DNA of 64,000 nucleotides from DTU013 sp964512095 (GTDB lineage Bacteria > Bacillota > Clostridia > Acetivibrionales > DTU013), in the NCBI GenBank assembly GCA_964512095.1, contig CAZEIH010000012.1, positions 1 to 64,000 of the forward strand, given 5' to 3'. The notes under the pieces were generated by a model. It did no database searches. It was not told where the DNA came from and saw only the letters and a list, made by a program, of their open reading frames with translations. The translations under genes were made by a program, and so were the position numbers. This document shows positions 9,165-18,294 of the stretch, one piece after another (within the stretch, counting starts at the first letter, position 1; each line of letters opens with the position of its first letter).

Positions 9165-10946
9165 ATGTTTCCGAAGAGTTTGCAGTGGCGTCTTGTCAGT
9201 TTTTTTTGTTTGATAATATTTTGTCTGATCATTCCAATAGGGCTATATCTTAATGGCCGGATAGAGAGCAAATACTATGATAACTTCCTTGGGAGAATCG
9301 AGAGGGGATTTGAGGACTGGTCCATTACAAACGATATGCCAAATGCAGAAGAGCTAAAGATTGCTTTGCAAAATAGTGAGAGTGTTTTTCAGTTGAATCT
9401 GGAAAACAGAAGCTATACCATATACGACATGGTTAATAGCGAGATATATTATACCAATGACAATGAGTTCTATAACAATACCAAGGAACTTGCTTTAAAT
9501 TCACTTCTTGGCTCGGATAATTTTATCCGGGCTCTTGCGGGAAAGGAAAACAACAAACGATTACTCGAAAGCTCGGGAGAGGCGAGCTTTTTTGACTATG
9601 CCAAAATCGTGGGAGATAGTATAATATATTTCCGTTATTACAGGGAAGATTGGGCTGGAATAACAAGATATTTCAACAACATAATATATACAAGCCTGTT
9701 GTTGGGAATCATAATTGCTCTGATAGCAGGATATTTCCTTACCCGGACAATCACATATCCTTTGGAAAAGCTTATGCAAAAGGCCCAGAGCATAGCAAAG
9801 GGTGACTTTGACAAGGAGCTGGAGGTAAAATCAGGAGATGAGATAGGAAAGCTTACTGAGACATTTAACTACATGGCTCAAAATCTCAAGGATAACCTTA
9901 CAGAAATATCAAGTGAAAAAAGTAAAGTGGAAACCATTCTAAATTACATGAACGATGGAATAATAGCATTTAACCTTAAAGGAGAGGTCATTCATACAAA
10001 CCCTGCATCCTCCAGAATCCTGGGTGTGAGTGATCTGAACAGTTTCCAGGAGTATCGATCTCGTTTTGGCTTTGAATACTCTTTAGAGGATGTGCTATAT
10101 CTTCAGTCTAATCAAACTGCTGAAATAAATGTATCCTTTGGTAGAAAAACCGTAAAGATTTACTTTGCGGTCTTTACTGATGAAATAAAAAGGCCAGAGG
10201 GAGTTATTGCTGTGCTACAGGACGTAACGGAGCAACAGCGTCTGGAGGATATGCGAAAGGAGTTTGTAGCCAATGTATCCCACGAGCTTAGAACACCTCT
10301 GACATCAATTAAAAGCTATTCAGAAACGCTTCTGGACGGCGCTCTTGAGGAGAGGGATACTGCGGAGCATTTCCTCAATGTTATCAATTCTGAAGCCGAC
10401 AGGATGACAAGACTTGTTAAAGATCTGCTCCAGCTTTCAAGGCTTGATAATAAACAGATGAAGTGGGATTTAAAACAAATGTCATTAGTGAATTTGATTA
10501 AAAGTGCTGTTGAAAGAATGGAGCTGGAGGCGGGTTCTAGAAAACAGAAGCTTGAATGTTTTGTTATGGGTGATATACCTGACATTGAGGCGGATTATGG
10601 TAGACTTGAGCAAGTGGCGTTCAATATAATCGGAAATGCGCTGAAGTATACCCATGAATCTGGAATTGTTACGGTTTATGTAGGGAAAATATATAATGAT
10701 GTATACTTTAAAGTAACCGACAGCGGTATAGGAATACCTGAAAGCGATATGCAAAGAATATTTGAGAGATTTTACAGGGTAGACAAGGCTCGATCCAGGG
10801 AAATGGGGGGTACAGGACTAGGTTTATCCATAGCGAAGGAGATCGTGGAGGCCCATGCTGGTACGATTAACATAAGTAGCAAAATGGGCGTTGGCACGGA
10901 GGTTACGGTAAGGTTGCCTGTAAACCAGACAGGCTTGGGAAAATGA
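9165..10946 (+). CDS. walK: Sensor histidine kinase WalK
   Basis: A membrane kinase of about 593 residues. TM1 is at about 9-27 and TM2 at about 170-192, enclosing an extracytoplasmic domain of about 140 residues. HAMP (TRTITYPLEKLMQKAQSIAK) leads into a PAS domain (about 255-355), then HisKA with the phosphorylated His in NVSHELRTPL (codon at 10281). The ATPase domain has its N box near AFNIIGNALKYT, then DSGIGIP and GGTGLGLSI. It phosphorylates WalR in response to cell-wall state. The start is ATG 9165, with GAGG five bases upstream; GTG 9159 is in frame but overlaps that site. The TM1-PAS-kinase layout matches Firmicutes WalK. Confidence 0.92.
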   Translation: MFPKSLQWRLVSFFCLIIFCLIIPIGLYLNGRIESKYYDNFLGRIERGFEDWSITNDMPNAEELKIALQNSESVFQLNLENRSYTIYDMVNSEIYYTNDNEFYNNTKELALNSLLGSDNFIRALAGKENNKRLLESSGEASFFDYAKIVGDSIIYFRYYREDWAGITRYFNNIIYTSLLLGIIIALIAGYFLTRTITYPLEKLMQKAQSIAKGDFDKELEVKSGDEIGKLTETFNYMAQNLKDNLTEISSEKSKVETILNYMNDGIIAFNLKGEVIHTNPASSRILGVSDLNSFQEYRSRFGFEYSLEDVLYLQSNQTAEINVSFGRKTVKIYFAVFTDEIKRPEGVIAVLQDVTEQQRLEDMRKEFVANVSHELRTPLTSIKSYSETLLDGALEERDTAEHFLNVINSEADRMTRLVKDLLQLSRLDNKQMKWDLKQMSLVNLIKSAVERMELEAGSRKQKLECFVMGDIPDIEADYGRLEQVAFNIIGNALKYTHESGIVTVYVGKIYNDVYFKVTDSGIGIPESDMQRIFERFYRVDKARSREMGGTGLGLSIAKEIVEAHAGTINISSKMGVGTEVTVRLPVNQTGLGK

Positions 10947-10958
10947 GCTTTTGCAGGT

Positions 10959-10994
10959 CATTACATGTAACTTATTCGTAAGTTGCATGTAATG
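10959..10994 (+). other. 16-bp hairpin with TTCG tetraloop after walK
   Basis: CATTACATGTAACTTA (10959-10974) pairs with TAAGTTGCATGTAATG (10979-10994) around the loop TTCG, with one G-U pair. UUCG loops are exceptionally stable. There is no strong T-tract, so it is more likely an mRNA-processing or stability element, or a weak terminator separating walRK from the distal genes. A TATAAT-like sequence follows at 11015-11020. Confidence 0.6.
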
Positions 10995-11088
10995 TATTTG
11001 TAACAGTGTAACGGTATAATAATATTAGCATAATTATGAATTAGAGGGTAATTTGTGATTAAAGAAAATCGCTTAAGGGGATTGTAAA

Positions 11089-11847
11089 ATGTGGAAAAAG
11101 CTTCTAACGGCATTAATAGTATTTATTGTAATATCATGCTTTACAGTGACGGTGTTTGCCGGTAATACTGAAGGTTTTACAGATGCTGTGAGTACCTATA
11201 CCGGTAATAGCACCAATAGCGATTCTAAGGACATGACCCAGACGGAATTAAACAGTACAGATAAGCAGCAAACAAGTAGCACGATAGATACAGACAAAAC
11301 GAATACTACATATGCAAATGAAGAAGATGAATATAATGGACCGGATGCAGAATTTTTTACAGCAATTAAGCAGATATTAAAAGAAGGTAAGGCTATTGAC
11401 AACGGACAAACAATTTTGTATGTAACAAAGCCTGTGGCAATAGACGAAAAGGTGTCCATTTACTCTAATAAGTTTAGTGTCAGTGTAAAAACTGTGTTTG
11501 AGGATGTAGTGTTTTCTGTAGCAAGACTGAACGAGGCTACTGGAAGGTATGAGATGATTGAGTTTGACGGTGAGAAGTCAATTATGGTTGCGTGCGGTAC
11601 TGAGACAAAGGAAGTTAATTTGGAGTATGGCACAAACCAGCTGTTGCTTATTTCATACAGGAGTTCTGAGAAGGTTGAATCCAAGGTGCAATATAATTCA
11701 ATTTTGGTTGAGGCAAATAGACAATCTGCTGCTGACAAGGCTGTTAGTGGCAATAAAACAGTAAAAGCGAACAATACCAACTCATTTGAAACGTTAAGCC
11801 AAAGATTCAATACTTTTATAGATAATCTAATAGGAAAGGGAAAGTAA
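11089..11847 (+). CDS. Exported protein of unknown function in the wal operon
   Basis: 252 residues. Signal peptide 1 to about 24 (TVTVFAGN). A Ser/Thr/Asn-rich linker (about 30-85) comes before a compact beta-rich domain (about 90-210), which is followed by a second polar stretch. I do not recognise the domain. It lies between walK and yycH, transcribed with them, and is preceded by a GGGGA ribosome site. Its location suggests a role at the wall, perhaps connected with WalK signalling, but that is inference from position only. Bacillus wal operons have no such gene at this place. Confidence 0.7.
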   Translation: MWKKLLTALIVFIVISCFTVTVFAGNTEGFTDAVSTYTGNSTNSDSKDMTQTELNSTDKQQTSSTIDTDKTNTTYANEEDEYNGPDAEFFTAIKQILKEGKAIDNGQTILYVTKPVAIDEKVSIYSNKFSVSVKTVFEDVVFSVARLNEATGRYEMIEFDGEKSIMVACGTETKEVNLEYGTNQLLLISYRSSEKVESKVQYNSILVEANRQSAADKAVSGNKTVKANNTNSFETLSQRFNTFIDNLIGKGK

Positions 11848-11871
11848 TTTATTAGCTTTACGGGGGCTTCA

Positions 11872-13296
11872 ATGAGCCATGCGATTAAAGAGCGGATAAA
11901 GACTATTAGCATATACATACTACTAATATCAGGTCTATTACAGGTAGGAATCCTCTGGAGCTATCAGAACCAGGGGGCTCCTATTAATCATTTATTAGGG
12001 CTGATATTTGGCAACGGCACCCAAATTAGCAATGAAACAGTAAGGGAGCATTTGTTTGCTCCTGATAAAATAGTTGTGTCAGATGGAGAGTATTCCAATT
12101 CTCACTGGGTAATAAAACAGAGAAATGAATATTATAATGGGTTCTGGAGCGAAGCAGCTACAGGTTTGCAAAAGATAGTTGATGGTAAGATTAGCATTTC
12201 TGTTTCTGGCGAAGAGTGGGATGATATTGTCGAGAAACGCGGGTTTTTGGTTGACTTTGGATATACTATTGAACCGGAACTGCTTAGGTGGTTTCTGGGT
12301 ACAGGAAACTCGTCGATTGATATGCCAAGCTTCAGGAAGCTTATGATAAGAAGAGATATTATTAACGATGACATCGGTACATTTTATTTCTATGGGACTG
12401 ACGGAACCGTTTATTCTTCCAAACAAATAAGATTTGAGAAAGCAATTAAGCATAACCATGTTACTAATTATCTTAATAATGATGCAAATCAATTAAACCG
12501 TAGGTATTATTCTTTTTCAGGAAGCAACATCCAAAAGGCTGAGGATGAGCCAGATGTTCTCTATGTTGCTGTTTCACCGAGATACTGGCCTTATAACGGG
12601 ATATCGGTCAAACCTCCAGAACGGGCGGAAATTAAAGAGGAGCTTGAGGATATTCTTTTAGGTAGCGATGCTGGCCGTTATAACAAATATACATTTAATG
12701 AAGGTGTGATTCAATATACATACGGTAGCAATATCTACAGGTACCATTTGGATGGTTATCTTACATATCGCTATCTTGGTAGTACAGAGCAAAAACCCGA
12801 TACCAGGGTCGAAGAGGCGCTTCTAAATGCCTATCAGTTTGTTGGAAGAACAAAGGAGTTATATGACTCTGAGGCGGATATAGCTCTCACTTTAGTAGAG
12901 AAAAAAGCCGGTGGTGTTTATAAATTTACCTTTGATTACAGGATTGATGGTATGCCGATTAAAGTGGAGTATGGTATGAAGGATGGTAGCGGTAATAAGC
13001 TAAATCATGCAATAAGCATATTGGCTGATAATAGGCGGGTGTTGGAGTGTGATTGGCTGATAAAGAACTTCAAGCAGTATAAAACCGGATTTTACAATGA
13101 TAGAATGTTGGAATTAATGGGAAGAGAAAGGATCCTATTTGATGATATCGATATTCAGCAAATAGATACAGGATATTATGTTTCCAATGCTTATACAGAA
13201 TTTTTAGAACCGGCGTTAATTATTGAAACTAAGGATAAGGAATCTAAGGAGAAGGGCACGATTGTTTTGAATTTACTGCCGGAAGAGGGTGATTGA
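11872..13296 (+). CDS. yycH: YycH-family regulator of WalK
   Basis: 474 residues with one N-terminal membrane helix (about 12-30, ISIYILLISGLLQVGILW) and a large extracytoplasmic domain. The position directly before a YycI-like gene, plus the topology and length, identify it as YycH (WalH). In Bacillus, YycH and YycI form a membrane complex with WalK and dampen its activity, while in staphylococci they activate it. Sequence conservation in this family is low, so the call leans on gene order. It is separated from the next gene by only 3 nt. Confidence 0.78.
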   Translation: MSHAIKERIKTISIYILLISGLLQVGILWSYQNQGAPINHLLGLIFGNGTQISNETVREHLFAPDKIVVSDGEYSNSHWVIKQRNEYYNGFWSEAATGLQKIVDGKISISVSGEEWDDIVEKRGFLVDFGYTIEPELLRWFLGTGNSSIDMPSFRKLMIRRDIINDDIGTFYFYGTDGTVYSSKQIRFEKAIKHNHVTNYLNNDANQLNRRYYSFSGSNIQKAEDEPDVLYVAVSPRYWPYNGISVKPPERAEIKEELEDILLGSDAGRYNKYTFNEGVIQYTYGSNIYRYHLDGYLTYRYLGSTEQKPDTRVEEALLNAYQFVGRTKELYDSEADIALTLVEKKAGGVYKFTFDYRIDGMPIKVEYGMKDGSGNKLNHAISILADNRRVLECDWLIKNFKQYKTGFYNDRMLELMGRERILFDDIDIQQIDTGYYVSNAYTEFLEPALIIETKDKESKEKGTIVLNLLPEEGD

Positions 13297-13299
13297 CAT

Positions 13300-14130
13300 A
13301 TGGATGTTTCCAAGGCGAAAACCGTTATAATCGTATTACTGGTTGCTTTTAATGTTTTTTTGTTAGCAAATAATTTCATCTATCATGATACGCAAGGAGC
13401 CAGCAGGGAGACGTTGGAGAACGCAGTAAAAATTTTGGAGCAGCGTGGTGTAGAGCTCGAGTGCGGGATCCCTGCTGCTGAAGGTGGTAGCCACCATCGA
13501 CTGGTGTATATGCAGGCCGTTCTAGATAGGGAACGTATAGCAACTACGCTGCTTGGAGAAAATCGTGAGACGCAGGACAATTCTTATTATCTCAGTGCTA
13601 CGAAGAAGTTGATATTTTCAGGAGAAGCATCCTTTGTTTATACTGATCAGATGGTTCTGACGTCTGAGGCCAACCGCTTTGATCAAGCTGAAGCAGCAGA
13701 AACTGCTTATAGATTTATGAAGGATAAAGGGTTGCTTGATGGGAAGTATGTCCTTGATGGAGCCGATAGAGGCAATGACGGTAGCTTTATTTTGCATTAC
13801 ATAGAAAAATACGAGGGCCAGTTGCTTTTTGATAATTATTTCATTATACAGTTGAATGATAAGGTAATTATGAGTGTGGAATACCAAAGGTACCAAATTA
13901 AAGGTTTTTCGTCAGAGATTATTGAACAGCCGGAAGTATATCAGACCTTGCTTTCCTATTTTATGAATGATAGCGATGTAGTTATCACGAGCATCGATAG
14001 TGGGTACAAGTTAACAGATGATACAGCAGCTGATACTATTGAGTCAATCGAGCCACTTCCGGTATGGAGAGTCGTGGTTAAGGGTGAGACAGAGCCTTTA
14101 TATATTAGCCCCCATGATATATCATTGTAG
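13300..14130 (+). CDS. yycI: YycI-family regulator of WalK
   Basis: 276 residues with a single N-terminal membrane segment (about 7-25, TVIIVLLVAFNVFLLANNF) followed by an extracytoplasmic domain. Such a short tail, TM and beta-rich domain is the YycI layout. The end (PLPVWRVVVKGETEPLYI) resembles YycI/YycH C-terminal segments. It starts 3 nt after yycH and should be translated with it. It is expected to bind YycH and WalK in the membrane. The following gene is murA rather than walJ, so the operon has an insertion compared with Bacillus. Confidence 0.78.
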   Translation: MDVSKAKTVIIVLLVAFNVFLLANNFIYHDTQGASRETLENAVKILEQRGVELECGIPAAEGGSHHRLVYMQAVLDRERIATTLLGENRETQDNSYYLSATKKLIFSGEASFVYTDQMVLTSEANRFDQAEAAETAYRFMKDKGLLDGKYVLDGADRGNDGSFILHYIEKYEGQLLFDNYFIIQLNDKVIMSVEYQRYQIKGFSSEIIEQPEVYQTLLSYFMNDSDVVITSIDSGYKLTDDTAADTIESIEPLPVWRVVVKGETEPLYISPHDISL

Positions 14131-14212
14131 TATTACAGAAAAATCAGTGGTATAATAAAATAGGATGCCGATTAAGCATCGATATTCATAGATACAAAGG
14201 ATAAGAAGGCAG

Positions 14213-15481
14213 GTGCGCAGATTGGGAAGGATTGTTATTCATGGCCGCGAGGCATTGCGGGGTGATGTTTATATCAGTGGAGCCAAAAATGCAGCCGTAG
14301 CAGTATTGCCTGCAGCGTTATTGATTGATGGAGAGTGTAGTATAGAAAATCTCCCGGATATAAAGGATACAAGGATTTTAGAAGATACACTTACACAGCT
14401 TGGTGCTAAGGTTACATTCAAAGATCGAAATACAGTTCAAATAGATTCTAAAGAGATTAATTCTTACATAGCCCCCTACGATATGATAAAAAGTATGAGA
14501 GCTTCCTATTATTTGCTTGGAGCATTGCTTGGACGGTTTGGAAAAGCAGAGGTAGCGTTGCCAGGTGGTTGTGATTTTGGTTATAGACCGATTGATCAGC
14601 ATATAAAGGGCTTTGAAGCTATGGGTGCTAATGTTGTTATTGAGCATGGCATGATTAAGCTTTTTGCCGACAAGCTGGTGGGGAGCCAGATATACCTTGA
14701 CGTAGTTAGTGTAGGAGCTACTATTAACCTTATGCTTGCTGCAGTGAAAGCAGAGGGTACCACTGTTATTGAAAATGCGGCAAAGGAGCCTCATATAGTT
14801 GATACAGCTAATTTTTTAAATGCAGCCGGAGCTAATATTAAGGGTGCAGGAACAGATGTAATCAAAATAATGGGAGTTAACCATCTCAAGGGTGGCCATA
14901 TACATTCTATTATACCCGACATGGTGGAGGCAGGTACATTTATGATAGCCGGGGCTGCAACCGGTGGTGATGTGACTGTAAAGAATGTGATACCAAAGCA
15001 TATGGAGTCCTTGACCGCAAAGCTTCTAGAAATGAATGTAAATGTTATTGAGGGTGAGGACTGGATAAGGGTTATCAGAGAGAATAATATTCGAAAAGCA
15101 AATATTAAGACACTGCCCTATCCAGGCTTTGCAACTGATTTACATCCGTTGACAACAGTTCTACTTTGTTTGGCAGATGGCAACAGCATTGTTACAGAAA
15201 GCATTTGGCCGACTCGGTTTCAGTATGTAGACGAGCTTAAAAGAATGGGCGCCAGGATACGAGTGGACGGTTGTTTGGCTGTTGTCGATGGACCGGCTAA
15301 ACTAAATGGTGCAGAGGTAAATGCCATAGATCTTAGAGCTGGAGCAGCTGTTGTTATAGCCGGTCTTTCGGCAGATGGAACGACAGTGGTGCATAATATT
15401 AAGTATATAGACCGAGGCTATGAGGACTTCGTCGGTAAGCTACAGTATCTAGGTGCGAACATAACCAGAATAGAGGATTGA
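14213..15481 (+). CDS. murA: UDP-N-acetylglucosamine 1-carboxyvinyltransferase (MurA)
   Basis: 422 residues, the standard MurA length. It transfers enolpyruvate from PEP to UDP-GlcNAc, the first committed step of peptidoglycan synthesis, in the cytoplasm. The N-terminal GAKNAAVAVLPAALL and the active-site loop LPGGCDFGYRPIDQH are visible. The latter holds the catalytic Cys (codon at 14570, residue 120), the target of fosfomycin, so the enzyme is not of the Asp-resistant type. GTG 14213 is the annotated start; TTG 14222 after AGGTG is an alternative. Its place between yycI and walJ ties wall precursor synthesis to the wall-sensing operon. Confidence 0.93.
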   Translation: MRRLGRIVIHGREALRGDVYISGAKNAAVAVLPAALLIDGECSIENLPDIKDTRILEDTLTQLGAKVTFKDRNTVQIDSKEINSYIAPYDMIKSMRASYYLLGALLGRFGKAEVALPGGCDFGYRPIDQHIKGFEAMGANVVIEHGMIKLFADKLVGSQIYLDVVSVGATINLMLAAVKAEGTTVIENAAKEPHIVDTANFLNAAGANIKGAGTDVIKIMGVNHLKGGHIHSIIPDMVEAGTFMIAGAATGGDVTVKNVIPKHMESLTAKLLEMNVNVIEGEDWIRVIRENNIRKANIKTLPYPGFATDLHPLTTVLLCLADGNSIVTESIWPTRFQYVDELKRMGARIRVDGCLAVVDGPAKLNGAEVNAIDLRAGAAVVIAGLSADGTTVVHNIKYIDRGYEDFVGKLQYLGANITRIED

Positions 15482-15485
15482 GTGC

Positions 15486-16274
15486 ATGAAATTTTGTAGT
15501 TTATATAGTGGTAGCAGCGGTAATTCTATATTTGTGGCGTCTGGTGAAACGAAACTGCTTGTTGAAGCAGGCCTGAGCGGTAAAAGGATTATTGAAGCAT
15601 TGTGCTCCATAGGTGAAAAACCGTCTGACATTAATGCGATTTTAGTTTCCCATGAGCATAGCGACCACATTAGAGGCGCCGGCATATTGTCTCGCAAGTT
15701 TAATCTGCCCATATACGCTAGCGAAGGTACATGGAGAGGTATGGAGCAAATGATCGGACCAGTTCTTGAATGTAATAAGAAGGTGTTTTCATCATATGCC
15801 CCCTTCGATATTGGAGATATTGCGGTCACTCCTTTTTCCATACCTCATGATGCAAATGAACCTGTGGGTTATAGCTTTTCAACATCAGGTAAGAAGGTGA
15901 CTATAGCCACTGATATAGGCCACATAAGCATGGAGCTTTTAAATAATTTTCTTGATAGCGATTTGTTACTTTTAGAGTCGAATCACGATATTGAGATGCT
16001 CAAGGTGGGACCATATCCCTGGCCGCTGAAAAAACGCATTGCGGGAGAGCATGGGCACCTTTCAAATGATGCAGCCGGCGAGATCATAGCCTATATGGCT
16101 GAGAAGGGGACAAAGCAGTTTCTACTGGGACACCTAAGCAAGGAGAATAATTTTCCTGAGCTGGCGTACCAAACCGTATGTAATGCACTATACGAGAAGA
16201 AGCTTACCGCTGGCACCGACTATACCCTTGATGTAGCTCTGCGTGACCGAGTCGGTAGAGTGATTGAGTTATGA
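15486..16274 (+). CDS. walJ: Metallo-beta-lactamase-fold hydrolase WalJ (YycJ)
   Basis: 262 residues. The metal-binding motif HEHSDH (in LVSHEHSDHIRGAGI), a second-sphere His in SIPHDANEPVGY, the Asp of TIATDIGH and a late His in LLGHLSKENN are all present, so the dinuclear metal site looks intact. WalJ proteins accompany walRK across Firmicutes and have been linked to coordination of division and DNA replication; the substrate is uncertain. It begins 4 nt after murA and overlaps rlmH by 4 nt, so the three are co-translated. Confidence 0.88.
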   Translation: MKFCSLYSGSSGNSIFVASGETKLLVEAGLSGKRIIEALCSIGEKPSDINAILVSHEHSDHIRGAGILSRKFNLPIYASEGTWRGMEQMIGPVLECNKKVFSSYAPFDIGDIAVTPFSIPHDANEPVGYSFSTSGKKVTIATDIGHISMELLNNFLDSDLLLLESNHDIEMLKVGPYPWPLKKRIAGEHGHLSNDAAGEIIAYMAEKGTKQFLLGHLSKENNFPELAYQTVCNALYEKKLTAGTDYTLDVALRDRVGRVIEL

Positions 16275-16750
16275 AGGTTACAATAATTGCAGTCGGTAAG
16301 CTTAAAGAACGGTATCTCAAAGAAGGAATAGCCGAGTATGCAAAGCGTCTCTCGCGTTTTTGTAGCTTACAGATAGTGGAGGTGGAGGATGAGCAAGCTC
16401 CTGAATCCCTTAGCCCGGCGCAAGAAGAGCAGATAAAGAAGAAGGAAGCCTTTAAGGTTCTAGGCAAGGTGAAGGATGGGGCTTATCTTATAGTTCTTGA
16501 TGTAAAAGGTGCTAAAAGAACCTCTGAGAAATTTGCGGCAGCAATTCAAAACTGCATGACCAACGGTAAGTCCAACATTACATTTGTTATTGGGGGATCG
16601 TTGGGCCTGGCTGCAGAGCTACTGGACAAAGCCGATTTGAGGTTATCTCTGTCTGACATGACTTTTCCGCATCAATTGACACGCCTTATTTTACTGGAGC
16701 AGATTTTTCGGGCTTTTAAAATCAATAATGGTGAGACATATCATAAATAA
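16271..16750 (+). CDS. rlmH: 23S rRNA (pseudouridine1915-N3)-methyltransferase RlmH
   Basis: 159 residues, full length for the SPOUT family. It uses S-adenosylmethionine to methylate pseudouridine 1915 in helix 69 of 23S rRNA on assembled ribosomes. The C-terminal trefoil-knot motifs are present: FVIGGSLGLAAEL, SLSDMTFPHQL and the terminal INNGETYHK. The start codon overlaps the walJ stop by 4 nt. rlmH closes the wal operon in many Firmicutes, which supports both calls. Confidence 0.94.
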   Translation: MKVTIIAVGKLKERYLKEGIAEYAKRLSRFCSLQIVEVEDEQAPESLSPAQEEQIKKKEAFKVLGKVKDGAYLIVLDVKGAKRTSEKFAAAIQNCMTNGKSNITFVIGGSLGLAAELLDKADLRLSLSDMTFPHQLTRLILLEQIFRAFKINNGETYHK

Positions 16751-16921
16751 CCCCACTATACCTTGAGTTTATCTTAGAATGTCTTATAGTAAACTAAGCG
16801 TAGGTTTACTGTCTTTTCAGGGCTGTGATATAATTTAGGCAGTAAAGGGTGGTGCTAAGTCAGTAGGGAAAATGTTGATTATTAGTGAGAAATTGCAGGA
16901 TGATTATTTTGAGGTATTACA

Positions 16922-17422
16922 GTGTACAAAAAAGTACTATACAAAAAAGCTTACAGGTTGTTAAAGAATTCTACCCCGATGAAGTTTGACTGTGGCCTTA
17001 TTTGCAATGGCAAATGCTGTACCGGCGATAGAGACATGGGGATGTGTCTCTATCCGGGCGAAGAGTCGTTATTACAAGGATATGCAGACTTTTTGGACAT
17101 ACGAAATGATAGGCTCAGGGATATGGATGTTCTTTTTGCCACTTGTAAAGGAAGCTGCAATCGCAGACTCAGGCCCCTTGCATGCAGGATTTATCCTTTG
17201 GCTCCGTATCTCAATGAGGACAGTAGACTGGACATAATCCAGGACCCAAGAGCCAAATATATATGTCCATTATTGATGAAATCATTTGATCTGAAAATTG
17301 ACAGAGCATTCAAAAGGAATGTTAAAAATGCATTTAGAATCCTCATACAGGATGAGGAAATAAGGAGCTACATTGAGCTTTTATCAAGTATTCTAGATGA
17401 TTACAAGAAGCTTACCTGGTAG
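16922..17422 (+). CDS. Cysteine-rich putative metal-binding protein (YkgJ-like)
   Basis: 166 residues. Cysteines cluster near the N-terminus as CGLICNGKCC and continue with CKGSC and CRIYPLAPY. This resembles the Zn/Fe-binding CxxCxxxxCC family (YkgJ/FliB-like), whose members are often involved in metal cluster or methylation chemistry. Here the specific function is unknown. GTG 16922 is the likely start, with GAGG eight bases upstream. It stands alone after the wal operon. Confidence 0.6.
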   Translation: MYKKVLYKKAYRLLKNSTPMKFDCGLICNGKCCTGDRDMGMCLYPGEESLLQGYADFLDIRNDRLRDMDVLFATCKGSCNRRLRPLACRIYPLAPYLNEDSRLDIIQDPRAKYICPLLMKSFDLKIDRAFKRNVKNAFRILIQDEEIRSYIELLSSILDDYKKLTW

Positions 17423-17514
17423 GATTTCAGCTCAGACCTTTATTTTACTTGACGGGTATAATGGTTATACAGCTTAATAGAGCATGAAATAGGCGTTAGG
17501 GTTTAGATAAAATT

Positions 17515-17804
17515 ATGGATTCAGCTAGCATGATGGATGCTCAATTTTGGACGAATGATGACTGAAACGGGTGCATTCTTTTGATTGTGATAAGCTGTCA
17601 GAGAAGTTTTGCAAGCCAACTCTATTTCTGGTGGGACGGCAGGATTCCTGCGTGGGATATAAGGATGCTTGGAATATCCTTGACAATTATCCGAGAGCTA
17701 CGTTTGCCGTACTTGACAAAGCAGGACACAATCTGCAGATTGAGCAGGGTGAGGTAATGAGTTCGCTAGTCGATGAATGGCTTGAAAGAGTCAGTGAATT
17801 TTGA
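17515..17804 (+). pseudogene. Remnant of an alpha/beta hydrolase
   Basis: The segment 17571-17804 encodes the C-terminal third of an alpha/beta hydrolase. PTLFLVGRQDSCVGY carries the acid residue after strand 6, and DKAGHNLQIEQ carries the catalytic His. The nucleophile half is absent. A short preceding frame (from ATG 17515) runs into a stop at about 17563, and joining the two would need a one-base shift. The relic sits between two intact genes and has no ribosome site of its own. Confidence 0.6.
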
Positions 17805-17866
17805 TAATATTTAGCAGATAGCGCATATGTTATTCTTTGGAATAATTCGAATGGGGGGGCAGTATT

Positions 17867-18244
17867 ATGAAGAATCTGCTTGCAGGGATTGGTTTTTTTG
17901 TATTGGGTGTATTTCTCATTACACAGAATACTATTGTCAGATCAGGCATTAACTTATCGGGGGTAACTGGCGGATATAATCCTCCTTTAGGAATACTGCT
18001 GTTGCCTGTCTTGATTGGAATAGTGATGCTATTTGCCATGAAGAAACAGATTTGGGGATGGATACTGATAGGCTTCGGTATTGCGACCATACTTCTGGGC
18101 TTGCTAATGGGACTGGAGGTCACCTTCAAGCCTACAAGCCTGTACGTCACCATACTTATGTTCGCTTGTACAGCCGTTGGTGTAGGATTGATGATTCGTG
18201 GCATTGTACAGTCTAATCAAAGAGAAGAAGAGCACAAGGGTTAG
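17867..18244 (+). CDS. Small integral membrane protein, function unknown
   Basis: 125 residues with about four predicted membrane helices (residues 3-20, 42-58, 62-82 and 92-112) and a charged tail ending QREEEHKG. It is preceded by a GGGGGG-rich ribosome site. I recognise no family. It lies convergent to the ABC permease gene on the other strand. Confidence 0.6.
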   Translation: MKNLLAGIGFFVLGVFLITQNTIVRSGINLSGVTGGYNPPLGILLLPVLIGIVMLFAMKKQIWGWILIGFGIATILLGLLMGLEVTFKPTSLYVTILMFACTAVGVGLMIRGIVQSNQREEEHKG

Positions 18245-18294
18245 CTTATCCAAATAAAGTGGCATTAGTTAGGATGAACAGGGTGTTTGTGATA

